Position numbers and translations under genes: made by a program. 19,952 nucleotides of DNA from Ruminococcaceae bacterium UBA6413. Its GTDB lineage: Bacteria > Bacillota > Clostridia > Oscillospirales > Ruminococcaceae. Shown here in pieces: positions 7,064-14,615 of the stretch. The notes under the pieces are model-generated. The model saw only the letters and a program-made list of their open reading frames with translations. It was not told the origin of the DNA and searched no databases. The number at the start of each line of letters is the position of its first letter. The stretch's first letter is position 1. Location of the stretch: assembly GCA_002437415.1 (NCBI GenBank), contig DJPL01000061.1, forward strand, positions 1 through 19,952, written 5' to 3'.

Positions 7064-7188
7064 GTAAGACTAATCCAAATAGCAGAGCGGACGCAATTTT
7101 TATCATAGTTTACAGCGTTTCCTTTTTTTGACAACGCCGTCAATATGGACTATTGAAGCGCCATAATTTGAATTACCACCTTGTCACT

Positions 7189-8907
7189 TTATCCGCCCAA
7201 AGACGTTAAATGCGACATCGCTGACGAACACAAAAAATTCACCGTTACACCTTTTAATGCTCCTGTTGCCCCAAGTATCATGAATCCGATCCAGAGTACT
7301 CCAAATAAAATAGCGATAAAAATAAAAATATGTCTCGTCCGGTCTTTTCTTTTGTAATATGATTGTATTTTTTCCTCACACGCTTTAAATTTACTGCCTG
7401 ATTCTTTATAATCAAGCATATTCTGATACATATTAAGCGCTTCTTTCCAGTCTATGTAATTTTTAGAATTTAGCTTTTCGTTTGCTATGCAATAATAATA
7501 TTCTTTTATATTATCAAAGCACATTGCCATCTTTTCTTGCGAATCTTTATAATCTCGTATCGAATTGAGCATATCGTTAATCTTTAAATAATCATCGGGC
7601 ACCTCTGCAAACTGCAATTGATACATAGCCTGCTGGTATATTTTTTCTGACTGTTCTAAATATGCTTTTTCATTTCTGTCATTTATGAATGTGATATAAC
7701 CGTTAAGTTTATTTTTAAGATCCTCATCGGCAAATCGTATAACCTTTTGATACGTTTCTTCTTCATCAAAAGGTTTAGCTTTATCTTTAAGCCGTTCTAC
7801 TTTTTTAACTTTCATCTTCGCCATAAGCTTATATAAATAAGCCTGTGCGTTCTCCGGGTCGCTGTCAAGCACACGTTCGCAGTATTCGTCCGCTTCTTGC
7901 CAGTTTCCGTCCTCTAAGAAAAGTGAAATACGCTTCAGCAAAGGAGCAACACCCGAATTTGCCGTCTGTCCCGCCGCAACCGTTTCCTTTACAGCAGACT
8001 TTGGCTCGTCCTTATTTATAACTTTCTTTATACCACGCACTATGTCGTTGATAAAGCCTATCTTGCTCATATCCTGCGCCTGCAAATGTGCGAACTCCTC
8101 GGGCAGTTCATAAGCGTCCATATCCTTATAGCAAGGGATAAGCAGCTTTGAGCGGTCGGTTTTCATAAGCTTGAGATAACGTGACCACTCATTCTTTACC
8201 CATACCGCCGTGAAATATTCCGGCTTTGAGCCGATAACAAGCATAACCTTTGCACTGTTCAGTGCGGCGAATATGTAAGGCTCATATTCCTGTCCGAGCT
8301 TGTCTTCAAGCGTTATCGCCGCATAGAATACCTTGAAGCCCTCCTGCGTCAGCTGGTGATATATGTCGTTCGCAAGCACGCTGTCCTGTGTGCGCTTTCC
8401 GCTTTCATCGGTTTCCTTATAGCAGATAAATACATCGTAGGGCTTTTCGTTCTGCGAGATAGTGAGAATGCCTTTCTGTATCTCGTCTATCGCCTTTGCT
8501 TCCGCCTCATAGATGATTTTCTGACTGATGTCGGCATACTGTATGGCAAGCTTGTAGTCTTCATCGGCGGTGATGGCGTCATAGGACGTTCTGTGACAGG
8601 TGGGTACGCGCTTGTAGGTCGTGGGGTCTTCAACGTATTCAATGCCATATTTGCACAGAATTATGCCCCAGTAAGCTTCCGACTGTGTGTTGTCAAGTCC
8701 GACAATTTTATTATATATTTCCTCCGCCTTGTCAAACTCGGACTTTAAACGGAGCGTATTCGCACGGTTGAAAAGATTGCCGACCACATCGTCGGTTATC
8801 TTCGGTATTGTCTGCTCCGTACCGCAGTATTCGCAGGTTGCGGTTGTTTCGTTTTCGTTTGTTTCAAGTGTGCCGCCGCACATTTTGCATTTCAATGTTG
8901 ACATCAT
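7189..8907 (-). CDS. Zinc-ribbon/TPR-like/TIR domain membrane-anchored protein (TIR-2)
   Basis: A 572-residue protein. Residues 1-30 form a zinc ribbon (C7, C10, C25, C28). A TPR-like helical region follows (about 43-150), then a TIR domain (about 155-295) opening with PYDVFICYKE. Glu240 in AVWVKNEW aligns with the catalytic Glu of NAD-cleaving TIR domains. A second helical region (320-515) has TPR-like repeats ending in DYKDS and DYKES motifs, followed by one transmembrane helix (about 526-546) and a short tail. It is a close paralogue of the gene at 9008-11005 over the first ~295 residues, but the C-terminal half is unrelated and AT-rich. GAAGGG lies 8 bases before the ATG at 8907; ATG 8904 is an alternative. 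Zinc ribbon and TIR are clear; NADase activity and a defence role are inference. Confidence 0.85.
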   Translation of the reverse strand: MMSTLKCKMCGGTLETNENETTATCEYCGTEQTIPKITDDVVGNLFNRANTLRLKSEFDKAEEIYNKIVGLDNTQSEAYWGIILCKYGIEYVEDPTTYKRVPTCHRTSYDAITADEDYKLAIQYADISQKIIYEAEAKAIDEIQKGILTISQNEKPYDVFICYKETDESGKRTQDSVLANDIYHQLTQEGFKVFYAAITLEDKLGQEYEPYIFAALNSAKVMLVIGSKPEYFTAVWVKNEWSRYLKLMKTDRSKLLIPCYKDMDAYELPEEFAHLQAQDMSKIGFINDIVRGIKKVINKDEPKSAVKETVAAGQTANSGVAPLLKRISLFLEDGNWQEADEYCERVLDSDPENAQAYLYKLMAKMKVKKVERLKDKAKPFDEEETYQKVIRFADEDLKNKLNGYITFINDRNEKAYLEQSEKIYQQAMYQLQFAEVPDDYLKINDMLNSIRDYKDSQEKMAMCFDNIKEYYYCIANEKLNSKNYIDWKEALNMYQNMLDYKESGSKFKACEEKIQSYYKRKDRTRHIFIFIAILFGVLWIGFMILGATGALKGVTVNFLCSSAMSHLTSLGG

Positions 8908-8929
8908 TTATTTTTCCCTTCATTTTCAT

Positions 8930-8983
8930 CGTAGCAGTACGGTTATTTTTCCTTGAGTGCCTTTACCTTTGCATTCCTCTTGG
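8930..8983 (-). pseudogene. Relic of the 3' end of the four-helix membrane protein gene
   Basis: These 54 bases align without gaps to 11102-11155, the 3' end and downstream flank of the membrane protein gene, at 47 of 54 positions by hand count. They still spell RNAKVKALKEK-stop in place of RNAKVKVLK-stop. The relic lies in the 100-bp gap between the two TIR genes and marks a tandem duplication of tail plus TIR gene. Confidence 0.85.
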
Positions 8984-9007
8984 CATTCGTAGCATAAAAT
9001 ACCCGAT

Positions 9008-11005
9008 TTATTTAAAATTCGTATGATCCCAGTTGCCTTTTGCAACAATCTGATCTATATACTTTACCTCTTTGCGTGCAGTAAGTTCGATGTTATAAAC
9101 ATTTTCATTAACCGACGGCAACGTTTCCGTATAACGAGATATTCTGTCTCTGTAATAGCAAACTAGCCTCTCCTTTTCAGGATTATTCATAGCTTTTGAT
9201 AAACAATTTTTTGAATACTGAAGTTTCTGGGCGTGCGCACTGAATTCAACAGTTTTGTCTTTATACTCTTTATCTTTCTTTAATTTATCGGTGTCAAGTT
9301 CATTTATTTTATTTTTAGCTGAATCTATACCGTCTTTTACGACATCTTCTCTGTCTGAATACGGTACTTTTTTTGCCTTAGTGCTGATTTTGTCGCCTAC
9401 CACAAACGAAATTATCGAAATAATTACAGAAAAAATCATAATAGGATATATAACGTTACTAACGCTGTAATCTACACCATGAGCGTTTAATCCGTAAATT
9501 AAAATCACTGCGGCAATACCCGCAAATATCCCGCCGATAATATTAGCTTGTTTTATATTGCGCTTTGTCTGATTTATTTTGTTTAATTTTGCTTTGCATA
9601 AGCTTATATACTCCGATTGGCGATTTATTGACTCCTTGTAATTCTCATTATCTCTTTTTTTGTTATTTGCTATTTTTGCTGAAGAAGATTCGATTTCTTT
9701 TTCTAATCTTTCGATGGTGCTTATATGGTCTTTATAGGTTGTATTGATCTTCACCATATCATCTGTTGCAATCAAATGCATATATTCCAGAAATGCCGCT
9801 TGTATCTGCTCAAGTTCTTCGCCCTCAGCCGTTTGACAAACATAACTATGCAGTTCCGAAATTTTTTCTATATCAACATTGTAACAATCGTTCAGACATT
9901 TGGTTTCAACAAGTATAAGCCCCCACCAGCCGATATAGCTTTCCGGAAAGTTAGTGGATATTTCTTTATACACCACACCTGCCGCCGGATAATTGCCAAG
10001 GTCAAGCAGATTTTTAGCATTTTCGGCTTTTCTTGAAAGCGTATTATATAACATCGAATTATCAGCCATACCATACTTTGCCGATATTTTTCTTATATCG
10101 GACGACTTCTTATCACCGATAATTTTCTGAACGCCTCTTACAAGGTCCTGCATTGCGCCAATCTTGCTCATATCCTGCGCCTGTAAATGTGCAAATTCAT
10201 CGGGCAGATCATACGCGTCCATATCCTTATAGCAAGGAATTATCGCACGGTTTCTATCCGTTTTCATAAAATCTATGTATCTTGCCCATTCATTCTTTAC
10301 CCAGACTGCGTTGAAATGCTCGTACTTTGTTCCGACAACAAGCATTACCCTCGCACTGTTCAGCGCCGCAAATATATAAGGCTCATACGCCGTTCCGAGC
10401 TTATCTTCAAGGGAAATTCTCGAAAAAAATACTCTTAATCCCTTTTCGGTAAGATTATCATATATGTCCTGTGCAAGAACGCTGTCAACAGTCCTCTGTC
10501 CGTTCTCGCCTGTCTCCTTATAACATATAAACACATCGTACGGTTCTTCTGTTCCGACTACAGACAAAATATCCTTCTGTAAGCAATCAATGACCTTCGC
10601 TTCATTGCGATATATGCGCTGTGCGCTAAGCTCTGCGTTTTCTATTGCCTGCTTATAATTATCGTCGTCAAAAATACTTCCGAAAGAGGTTCTGTGACAA
10701 GTCGGAATTTTCTTTGCGGTTGCCGGGTCGTCAACATATTCTATACCGTATCTGCACAGACAGATACCCCAATATGCTTCCGCCTCTTCGGGAAACTCGG
10801 CTGTTATATTTTCATATATCACTTCCGCTTTGTCAAACTCATTCTTTAATCTGAGTCTGTTTGCGCGATTATAAAGATTGATACGTTTTTCATCATCTGC
10901 GCCGGAAACAGTCTGCTGAGTGCCGCAATACTCACACTCTGCTACTGTCTTGCCTTCTTCAACAGAAAGGTTTCCGCCGCACATTTTACATTTGTAGACC
11001 GACAT
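9008..11005 (-). CDS. Zinc-ribbon/TPR-like/TIR domain protein with coiled coil and two membrane helices (TIR-1)
   Basis: A 665-residue protein. An N-terminal zinc ribbon (C6, C9, C24, C27) leads into a TPR-like region (about 42-150) and a TIR domain (about 154-295). The TIR domain has PYDVFICYKE, a BB-loop-like stretch (VFFSRISLEDKLG) and Glu239 in AVWVKNEW as the likely catalytic residue. Residues 320-415 are helical and TPR-like, and 425-485 are a charged coiled coil. Two transmembrane helices (about 487-507 and 518-537) are followed by a second charged helical region to the end. The start at 11005 has AAGGAAAG upstream. The gene sits 115 bases after the membrane protein gene in one operon. 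TIR domains of this kind cleave NAD+ or make signalling nucleotides in known bacterial defence systems; whether this one does is untested. GC falls sharply from the TIR half to the C-terminal half. Confidence 0.87.
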   Translation of the reverse strand: MSVYKCKMCGGNLSVEEGKTVAECEYCGTQQTVSGADDEKRINLYNRANRLRLKNEFDKAEVIYENITAEFPEEAEAYWGICLCRYGIEYVDDPATAKKIPTCHRTSFGSIFDDDNYKQAIENAELSAQRIYRNEAKVIDCLQKDILSVVGTEEPYDVFICYKETGENGQRTVDSVLAQDIYDNLTEKGLRVFFSRISLEDKLGTAYEPYIFAALNSARVMLVVGTKYEHFNAVWVKNEWARYIDFMKTDRNRAIIPCYKDMDAYDLPDEFAHLQAQDMSKIGAMQDLVRGVQKIIGDKKSSDIRKISAKYGMADNSMLYNTLSRKAENAKNLLDLGNYPAAGVVYKEISTNFPESYIGWWGLILVETKCLNDCYNVDIEKISELHSYVCQTAEGEELEQIQAAFLEYMHLIATDDMVKINTTYKDHISTIERLEKEIESSSAKIANNKKRDNENYKESINRQSEYISLCKAKLNKINQTKRNIKQANIIGGIFAGIAAVILIYGLNAHGVDYSVSNVIYPIMIFSVIISIISFVVGDKISTKAKKVPYSDREDVVKDGIDSAKNKINELDTDKLKKDKEYKDKTVEFSAHAQKLQYSKNCLSKAMNNPEKERLVCYYRDRISRYTETLPSVNENVYNIELTARKEVKYIDQIVAKGNWDHTNFK

Positions 11006-11120
11006 ATTTTCTTTCCTTATCTATCGTTCACTTACGCGCCAACCTTATAATATACCCCTGTGGTCAACGTGTATTGTTATATGTTTCTCAATCCTGTTCG
11101 CCGTAGCTGTACGGTTGTTT

Positions 11121-11813
11121 TTACTTGAGCACCTTTACCTTTGCGTTCCTCTCGGAAATCAGTCTGCAAAGCTCCTCAGCCAACTGCTGAGAATTATCCG
11201 ATCCGTTTTTCACACTGTCGGAAAACGAACTGAATTTTACTGAAATATCGCTTTCAATGCCGCTCAGCAAAGGGTTGCTCACAGGGTCGGAATAGCGTAC
11301 AGCCTCGTACACCTTGTTGCAGGCTTGTCTTGCGTTATCGTCCGTTGCATAACCTTTCAGGCTCTCAGCGTCCGCTGTAAGCAGGCGGATAAACTGCGTC
11401 TGTGTTTTGATTTTTGCGTCTGTCTGCTCTACCGTTTCTACTGCAAGCTTTGCCTTAGCAACAGTGATTATATATACACCGAGAACGACTGCGCAGGCTA
11501 TTATTCCGATAAAAGAGAACGCGTCGGGGATAAGCATTGTAAGCGAGCCGAGTACAAGCATAGCAACAAGTCCGCCGTAGCTCAGCGAAATCAGAGATAC
11601 GTTATAGAAGAACTTATTAAGCGAATCGGCTCTGAATGCGAAATATGCGCATAAAAGCTGACCTATGAAAGCCGCCGTGACTGCAATATAGCCTATAAAG
11701 AATGATGAGTTCAGCTCTTTTCCCATATTCAGTGCAATCGTAAATGAAACCACATTGAATATAACAAGCGCAACCGCCCATATTACCGTATATATACCGA
11801 ATTTCTTTTTCAT
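11121..11813 (-). CDS. Four-helix membrane protein of the SPFH-TIR operon
   Basis: A 230-residue protein of unknown family. Four hydrophobic helices are visible (about 8-28, 38-60, 70-94, 98-117), followed by a cytosolic-looking helical tail (120-230) rich in charged and polar residues and ending RNAKVKVLK. The start at 11813 has GGGGGAT about 6 bases upstream. The gene lies 13 bases after the SPFH gene and before TIR-1, so co-transcription is very likely. By context it may be the membrane anchor for the SPFH protein; small membrane partners of SPFH proteins are known, for example in the Bacillus YdjGHI set. This is analogy, as I see no direct sequence match. Confidence 0.8.
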   Translation of the reverse strand: MKKKFGIYTVIWAVALVIFNVVSFTIALNMGKELNSSFFIGYIAVTAAFIGQLLCAYFAFRADSLNKFFYNVSLISLSYGGLVAMLVLGSLTMLIPDAFSFIGIIACAVVLGVYIITVAKAKLAVETVEQTDAKIKTQTQFIRLLTADAESLKGYATDDNARQACNKVYEAVRYSDPVSNPLLSGIESDISVKFSSFSDSVKNGSDNSQQLAEELCRLISERNAKVKVLK

Positions 11814-11826
11814 TTAAATATCCCCC

Positions 11827-13287
11827 TTAGATTTTTTCGCCGCACTCAAGGCAGAACTTTGCTCCCTCGGGGAGCTCGTTTCCGCACTTCGGGCATACCG
11901 TTACGAATTTGTGACCGCATTCGGGGCAGAATTTGCCTTTTACCACCGTCTTGTTACACTCGGGACACACTATCATTCCGTCAGGGACGGCAGGCTTTAC
12001 CTTTTCTCCGCATTCAAGACAGAATTTAGCGTTTTCGGGTAACTCTGCGCCGCACTTTTCGCATCTGACAGCGGCTTCTTTTTTATCGGGCGAGAGCGTC
12101 GGTTCAGACTGCCGAGCCGTCTGACCTATATTACCTGTCATATTGTCAAACTGCCCCATCATAGCGCCCGCCATTTTCATTCCCGCCATCATGCTGACCA
12201 TATCCGAGGCTATTCCGCCGCCTGCCGAGCCGCCGTTAGAACCCATATTTCCTATTCCCTCGGCATAAGCCTTCTGAACTTCAGCCTGCAATACGTCTTT
12301 CTGATTATAGCCTTTCGCCTGCATAACCTCAGCTTCCGCTAAGCCTGTGGCTTTCATAGCTGTCGCTTCTGCCTGTGCCGCTATAACCGCTCTTTCAGCT
12401 TCGCGCTTTGCTATCTCGGTCTGTGTCGTCTGCTTTTCAAGCTCGGTCTGACGCTTTGCCGCTGTGATCTCCGCTTCGGCTTTAGCCTGTGCGGTACTGT
12501 ATCTTGCTTCTGCCTCAGCCTTTGCGGTGCGGATATCAGCCTCCGCATCAAGCATTCTCTTCTGCAAAGCTATAGTATGTAATTCGCGTATTCTCTTGAA
12601 ATTCGGGTCATTTTCGGGCAGAACGACAGTAGTCAGATAAAACTGAGGAATTGTAAGTCCATACTCCTCAAACCCGGGCACTATTGCCGATTTCAACACC
12701 TCTGACAGCTCCGCAAGATGCTCGTCTATTTCAAGAAGGTGGATATTTTTCGACTTGATAGCAGTAGAAAGGTTTGATTTAACCGCTGTGGAAATAAGCG
12801 GACGGAAACAATCCTGCAATGACTTTGAAAAAGCGGTGCTGTTATCGTCCCATGCTATTCCGTCCATTGTGCCGACAAGCTTTATCAGCAGTTTTCTGCT
12901 GTCGCTTACCATAAGGTTCATATTACCGCACGCACCGAGTTCAACAGGTATTCCGGAATCGGGGTCGATATAACGCACCTTTGAATCCGTGCCCCATTTC
13001 AGCGACATCTGAACCGTCTTGTTGACGAAATATACTTCACAGTGGAACGGTGTCTGATCGCCTGTCATGCGGTTCAGCAGTTTGCCGAGCTTAGGTACAT
13101 TCTGCGTTTCGAGAGTATACCTGCCCGCTCCGAACAGATCGAGTGCCTGACCGTTTATGAAGAATACCGCTTCCTGGCTTTCATGGACTATCAGCTGGGT
13201 AAGGCTGTTGAAGTCTTCACAAGGGTGCTTCCATACAAATGTGGAATTATCCCCTTCGTATTTGATTATCTGTGCTATCTGTCCCAT
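11827..13287 (-). CDS. SPFH/band-7 domain protein with three C-terminal zinc ribbons (YdjI-like)
   Basis: A 486-residue protein. Residues about 1-240 form the SPFH domain of the YdjI/'virion core protein' type (FVWKHPCEDFNSLTQL, the FINGQALDLFGAGRYTLET stretch, then YLTTVVLPENDPNFKRIREL). An Ala/Glu-rich coiled coil (about 243-345) is typical of flotillin-like proteins. A Gly/Met-rich linker (345-390) follows, then three zinc ribbons: C409/C412/C423/C426, C441/C444/C454/C457 and C465/C468/C479/C482. SPFH proteins oligomerise into membrane-associated rings or scaffolds; Bacillus YdjI takes part in PspA-type envelope stress. It is the first gene of the operon, with a GAGGTG ribosome site and a consensus promoter. 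The zinc ribbons resemble those opening both TIR proteins, which hints at a shared assembly (inference). Confidence 0.92.
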   Translation of the reverse strand: MGQIAQIIKYEGDNSTFVWKHPCEDFNSLTQLIVHESQEAVFFINGQALDLFGAGRYTLETQNVPKLGKLLNRMTGDQTPFHCEVYFVNKTVQMSLKWGTDSKVRYIDPDSGIPVELGACGNMNLMVSDSRKLLIKLVGTMDGIAWDDNSTAFSKSLQDCFRPLISTAVKSNLSTAIKSKNIHLLEIDEHLAELSEVLKSAIVPGFEEYGLTIPQFYLTTVVLPENDPNFKRIRELHTIALQKRMLDAEADIRTAKAEAEARYSTAQAKAEAEITAAKRQTELEKQTTQTEIAKREAERAVIAAQAEATAMKATGLAEAEVMQAKGYNQKDVLQAEVQKAYAEGIGNMGSNGGSAGGGIASDMVSMMAGMKMAGAMMGQFDNMTGNIGQTARQSEPTLSPDKKEAAVRCEKCGAELPENAKFCLECGEKVKPAVPDGMIVCPECNKTVVKGKFCPECGHKFVTVCPKCGNELPEGAKFCLECGEKI

Positions 13288-13346
13288 AAATCACACCTCA
13301 TCGTCTTTCATTCTATCAGCTAATCTTTTTAGACATTTTAACGCCA

Positions 13347-13401
13347 AAAAGTGTCTGATACGACTAATTATACTTCAATTATAGTCATATTAGACACTTT
13401 T
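13347..13401. promoter_or_regulatory. Inverted-repeat operator in the divergent SPFH/XRE promoter region
   Basis: AAAAGTGTCT (13347-13356) and AGACACTTTT (13392-13401) are perfect 10-bp inverted arms with centres 45 bp apart. A nested GACTA/TAGTC pair lies between them. A partial third half-site, TTTTTAGACATTTTA, begins at 13326. The right arm lies within the spacer of the SPFH operon promoter and touches the -35 of the regulator gene promoter. The left arm is just downstream of the predicted operon start. The likely binder is the XRE protein encoded at 13452-13784. Confidence 0.7.
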
Positions 13402-13406
13402 GTCAA
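13378..13406 (-). promoter_or_regulatory. Consensus sigma-A promoter of the SPFH-TIR operon
   Basis: On the minus strand TTGACA (13401-13406) and TATAAT (13378-13383) are both perfect and separated by 17 bases. Transcription should start near 13371, about 85 bases before the SPFH start codon. One operator arm sits in the spacer. Confidence 0.88.
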
Positions 13407-13427
13407 CAACTTTCAGTCTGATATGAT
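13400..13427 (+). promoter_or_regulatory. Probable promoter of the XRE regulator gene
   Basis: TTGTCA (13400-13405) and TATGAT (13422-13427) are separated by 16 bases, each matching five of six consensus positions. The -35 overlaps both the operon's -35 on the other strand and the right operator arm, so one bound repressor could control both genes. Confidence 0.65.
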
Positions 13428-13451
13428 AAAATCTGTACAGGAGGGGTGAGT

Positions 13452-13784
13452 ATGGCACATTATCAGAGATTACGCGATCTGCGCGAGGACGCGGACAAGA
13501 CACAGCAGGAGATAGCCGACTATCTGGGCACATCTGCACAGCACTACGGAAAATACGAATCGGGTAAAGCGGAAATACCGCTTGAACGCGCCGCTCTGCT
13601 TGCTAAATATTATAATGTCAGCCTGGATTATATCGCAGGAATTTCCGCTATCCGCCACCCTCTGACATCGGACAACTTGCTTTCGCCTGTCGGGATACTT
13701 TCGGATAAAATAACACGGCTTTCGGATAACGAAAAACAAGCTGTAAAAGATACACTCAGTTCGGTTATAAATATGATCAAATAA
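13452..13784 (+). CDS. XRE-family helix-turn-helix transcriptional regulator
   Basis: A 110-residue DNA-binding protein. Residues about 5-62 form an HTH_3/Cro-C1 domain (LRDLREDADKTQQEIADYLG, SAQHYGKYESGKAEIP and LAKYYNVSLDYIAG are all typical). The C-terminal 45 residues have no domain I recognise. The ATG at 13452 is preceded by GGAGGGG (13440-13446) at 5 bases. A GTG at 13446 would overlap that site and is rejected. The gene is transcribed away from the SPFH operon, and the shared 160-bp region carries the inverted-repeat operator. It is therefore the likely autoregulated repressor of the operon (inference from position). Confidence 0.9.
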   Translation: MAHYQRLRDLREDADKTQQEIADYLGTSAQHYGKYESGKAEIPLERAALLAKYYNVSLDYIAGISAIRHPLTSDNLLSPVGILSDKITRLSDNEKQAVKDTLSSVINMIK

Positions 13785-13786
13785 AA

Positions 13787-13823
13787 ACACCACCGCGGAG
13801 CTGCTGTTACTCCGCGGCGGTGT
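13787..13823 (+). terminator. Terminator-like hairpin after the XRE gene
   Basis: A 14-bp GC-rich stem (13787-13800 with 13810-13823, with a wobble pair) begins 2 bases after the XRE stop codon. The T-tract after it is weak (CTTTATG). Confidence 0.7.
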
Positions 13824-13925
13824 CTTTATGCATTAAATTGAAATATAAGCAAAATCAAGAATAATATTACAGCTCCTATTGAATTTTTTTTGCAACTTTT
13901 GCACTAAATTTTCAATACAACACAA

Positions 13926-13962
13926 AAAACCGCCGCAGATTTTTGAAACCTACGGCGGTTTT
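13926..13962. terminator. Bidirectional terminator, mainly for the ABC operon
   Basis: AAAACCGCCG (13926-13935) pairs with CGGCGGTTTT (13953-13962). On the minus strand it is followed by more T residues (GGTTTTTTG), 18 bases past the ABC ATPase stop codon. On the plus strand it can back up the XRE terminator. Confidence 0.85.
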
Positions 13963-13979
13963 TATCACTGTTCGGGCGG

Positions 13980-14615
13980 CTATTGCCTTATCACGCTTAA
14001 TCTGCCCTTATCCATTTCACATACGGTATCGCACAGCACCTCAATATCCTCCGCGCTGTGTGACGCTATAAGTATAGTCTTGCCCTTTGTTCTGAGGTCG
14101 AGCAGATAGCGGCGCATATCAGCAACGCCGTCCTTGTCAAGTCCGTTCATCGGCTCGTCAAGGATAAGCAGGGCGGGGTCTTCCATTATCGCCTGTGCAA
14201 GGCCGAGGCGTTGACGCATTCCGAGCGAATATTTCTTCACATGGCGCTTAAGCTCCGGTGAGAGCCCCACTGTCTGCATAGCGCTGTATATTGCTTGCTT
14301 ATCGGCTTTTTTGCCAAGGTCGGCAAGCAATTTTAAATTCTTGTATCCGGAATAATACGGGATAAAACCCGGTGTTTCAATTATTACTCCGACGCTTTCG
14401 GGGAAGTCGCAGTCCTTGCCAATCTCCTTGCCCGCTACCGTTACTTTGCCCGATGTTGCGCGGACAAACCCGCATATACACTTCATCAGCATGGTTTTGC
14501 CGCTACCGTTGCGGCCGATAAGACCGTGTATTTTGCCCGTTTCAAACGTCACCGAAACACTTTTAAGTATCTCCGTCTTGTTTATTGTCAGGGATAGATC
14601 GTTTACTGTTATCAT
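13980..14615 (-). CDS. ABC transporter ATP-binding protein, BcrA/LanF type
   Basis: A 211-residue ATPase subunit. Walker A is GRNGSGKT (34-41), the signature is YSLGMRQR (129-136), Walker B is LLILDEP (149-155) and the switch His is H186 in ASHS. VGVIIETPGF (75-84) has Glu where many ABC ATPases have the Q-loop Gln, a known trait of the BcrA/LanF drug and bacteriocin resistance group. The ATG at 14615 has CGGAGGAAA just upstream and overlaps the permease stop codon as ATGA, indicating coupled translation. At about 211 residues it is a little short for this group, which often carries a C-terminal extension. It is the last gene of the operon and energises the two permeases encoded upstream. The substrate is unknown. 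Confidence 0.93.
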   Translation of the reverse strand: MITVNDLSLTINKTEILKSVSVTFETGKIHGLIGRNGSGKTMLMKCICGFVRATSGKVTVAGKEIGKDCDFPESVGVIIETPGFIPYYSGYKNLKLLADLGKKADKQAIYSAMQTVGLSPELKRHVKKYSLGMRQRLGLAQAIMEDPALLILDEPMNGLDKDGVADMRRYLLDLRTKGKTILIASHSAEDIEVLCDTVCEMDKGRLSVIRQ

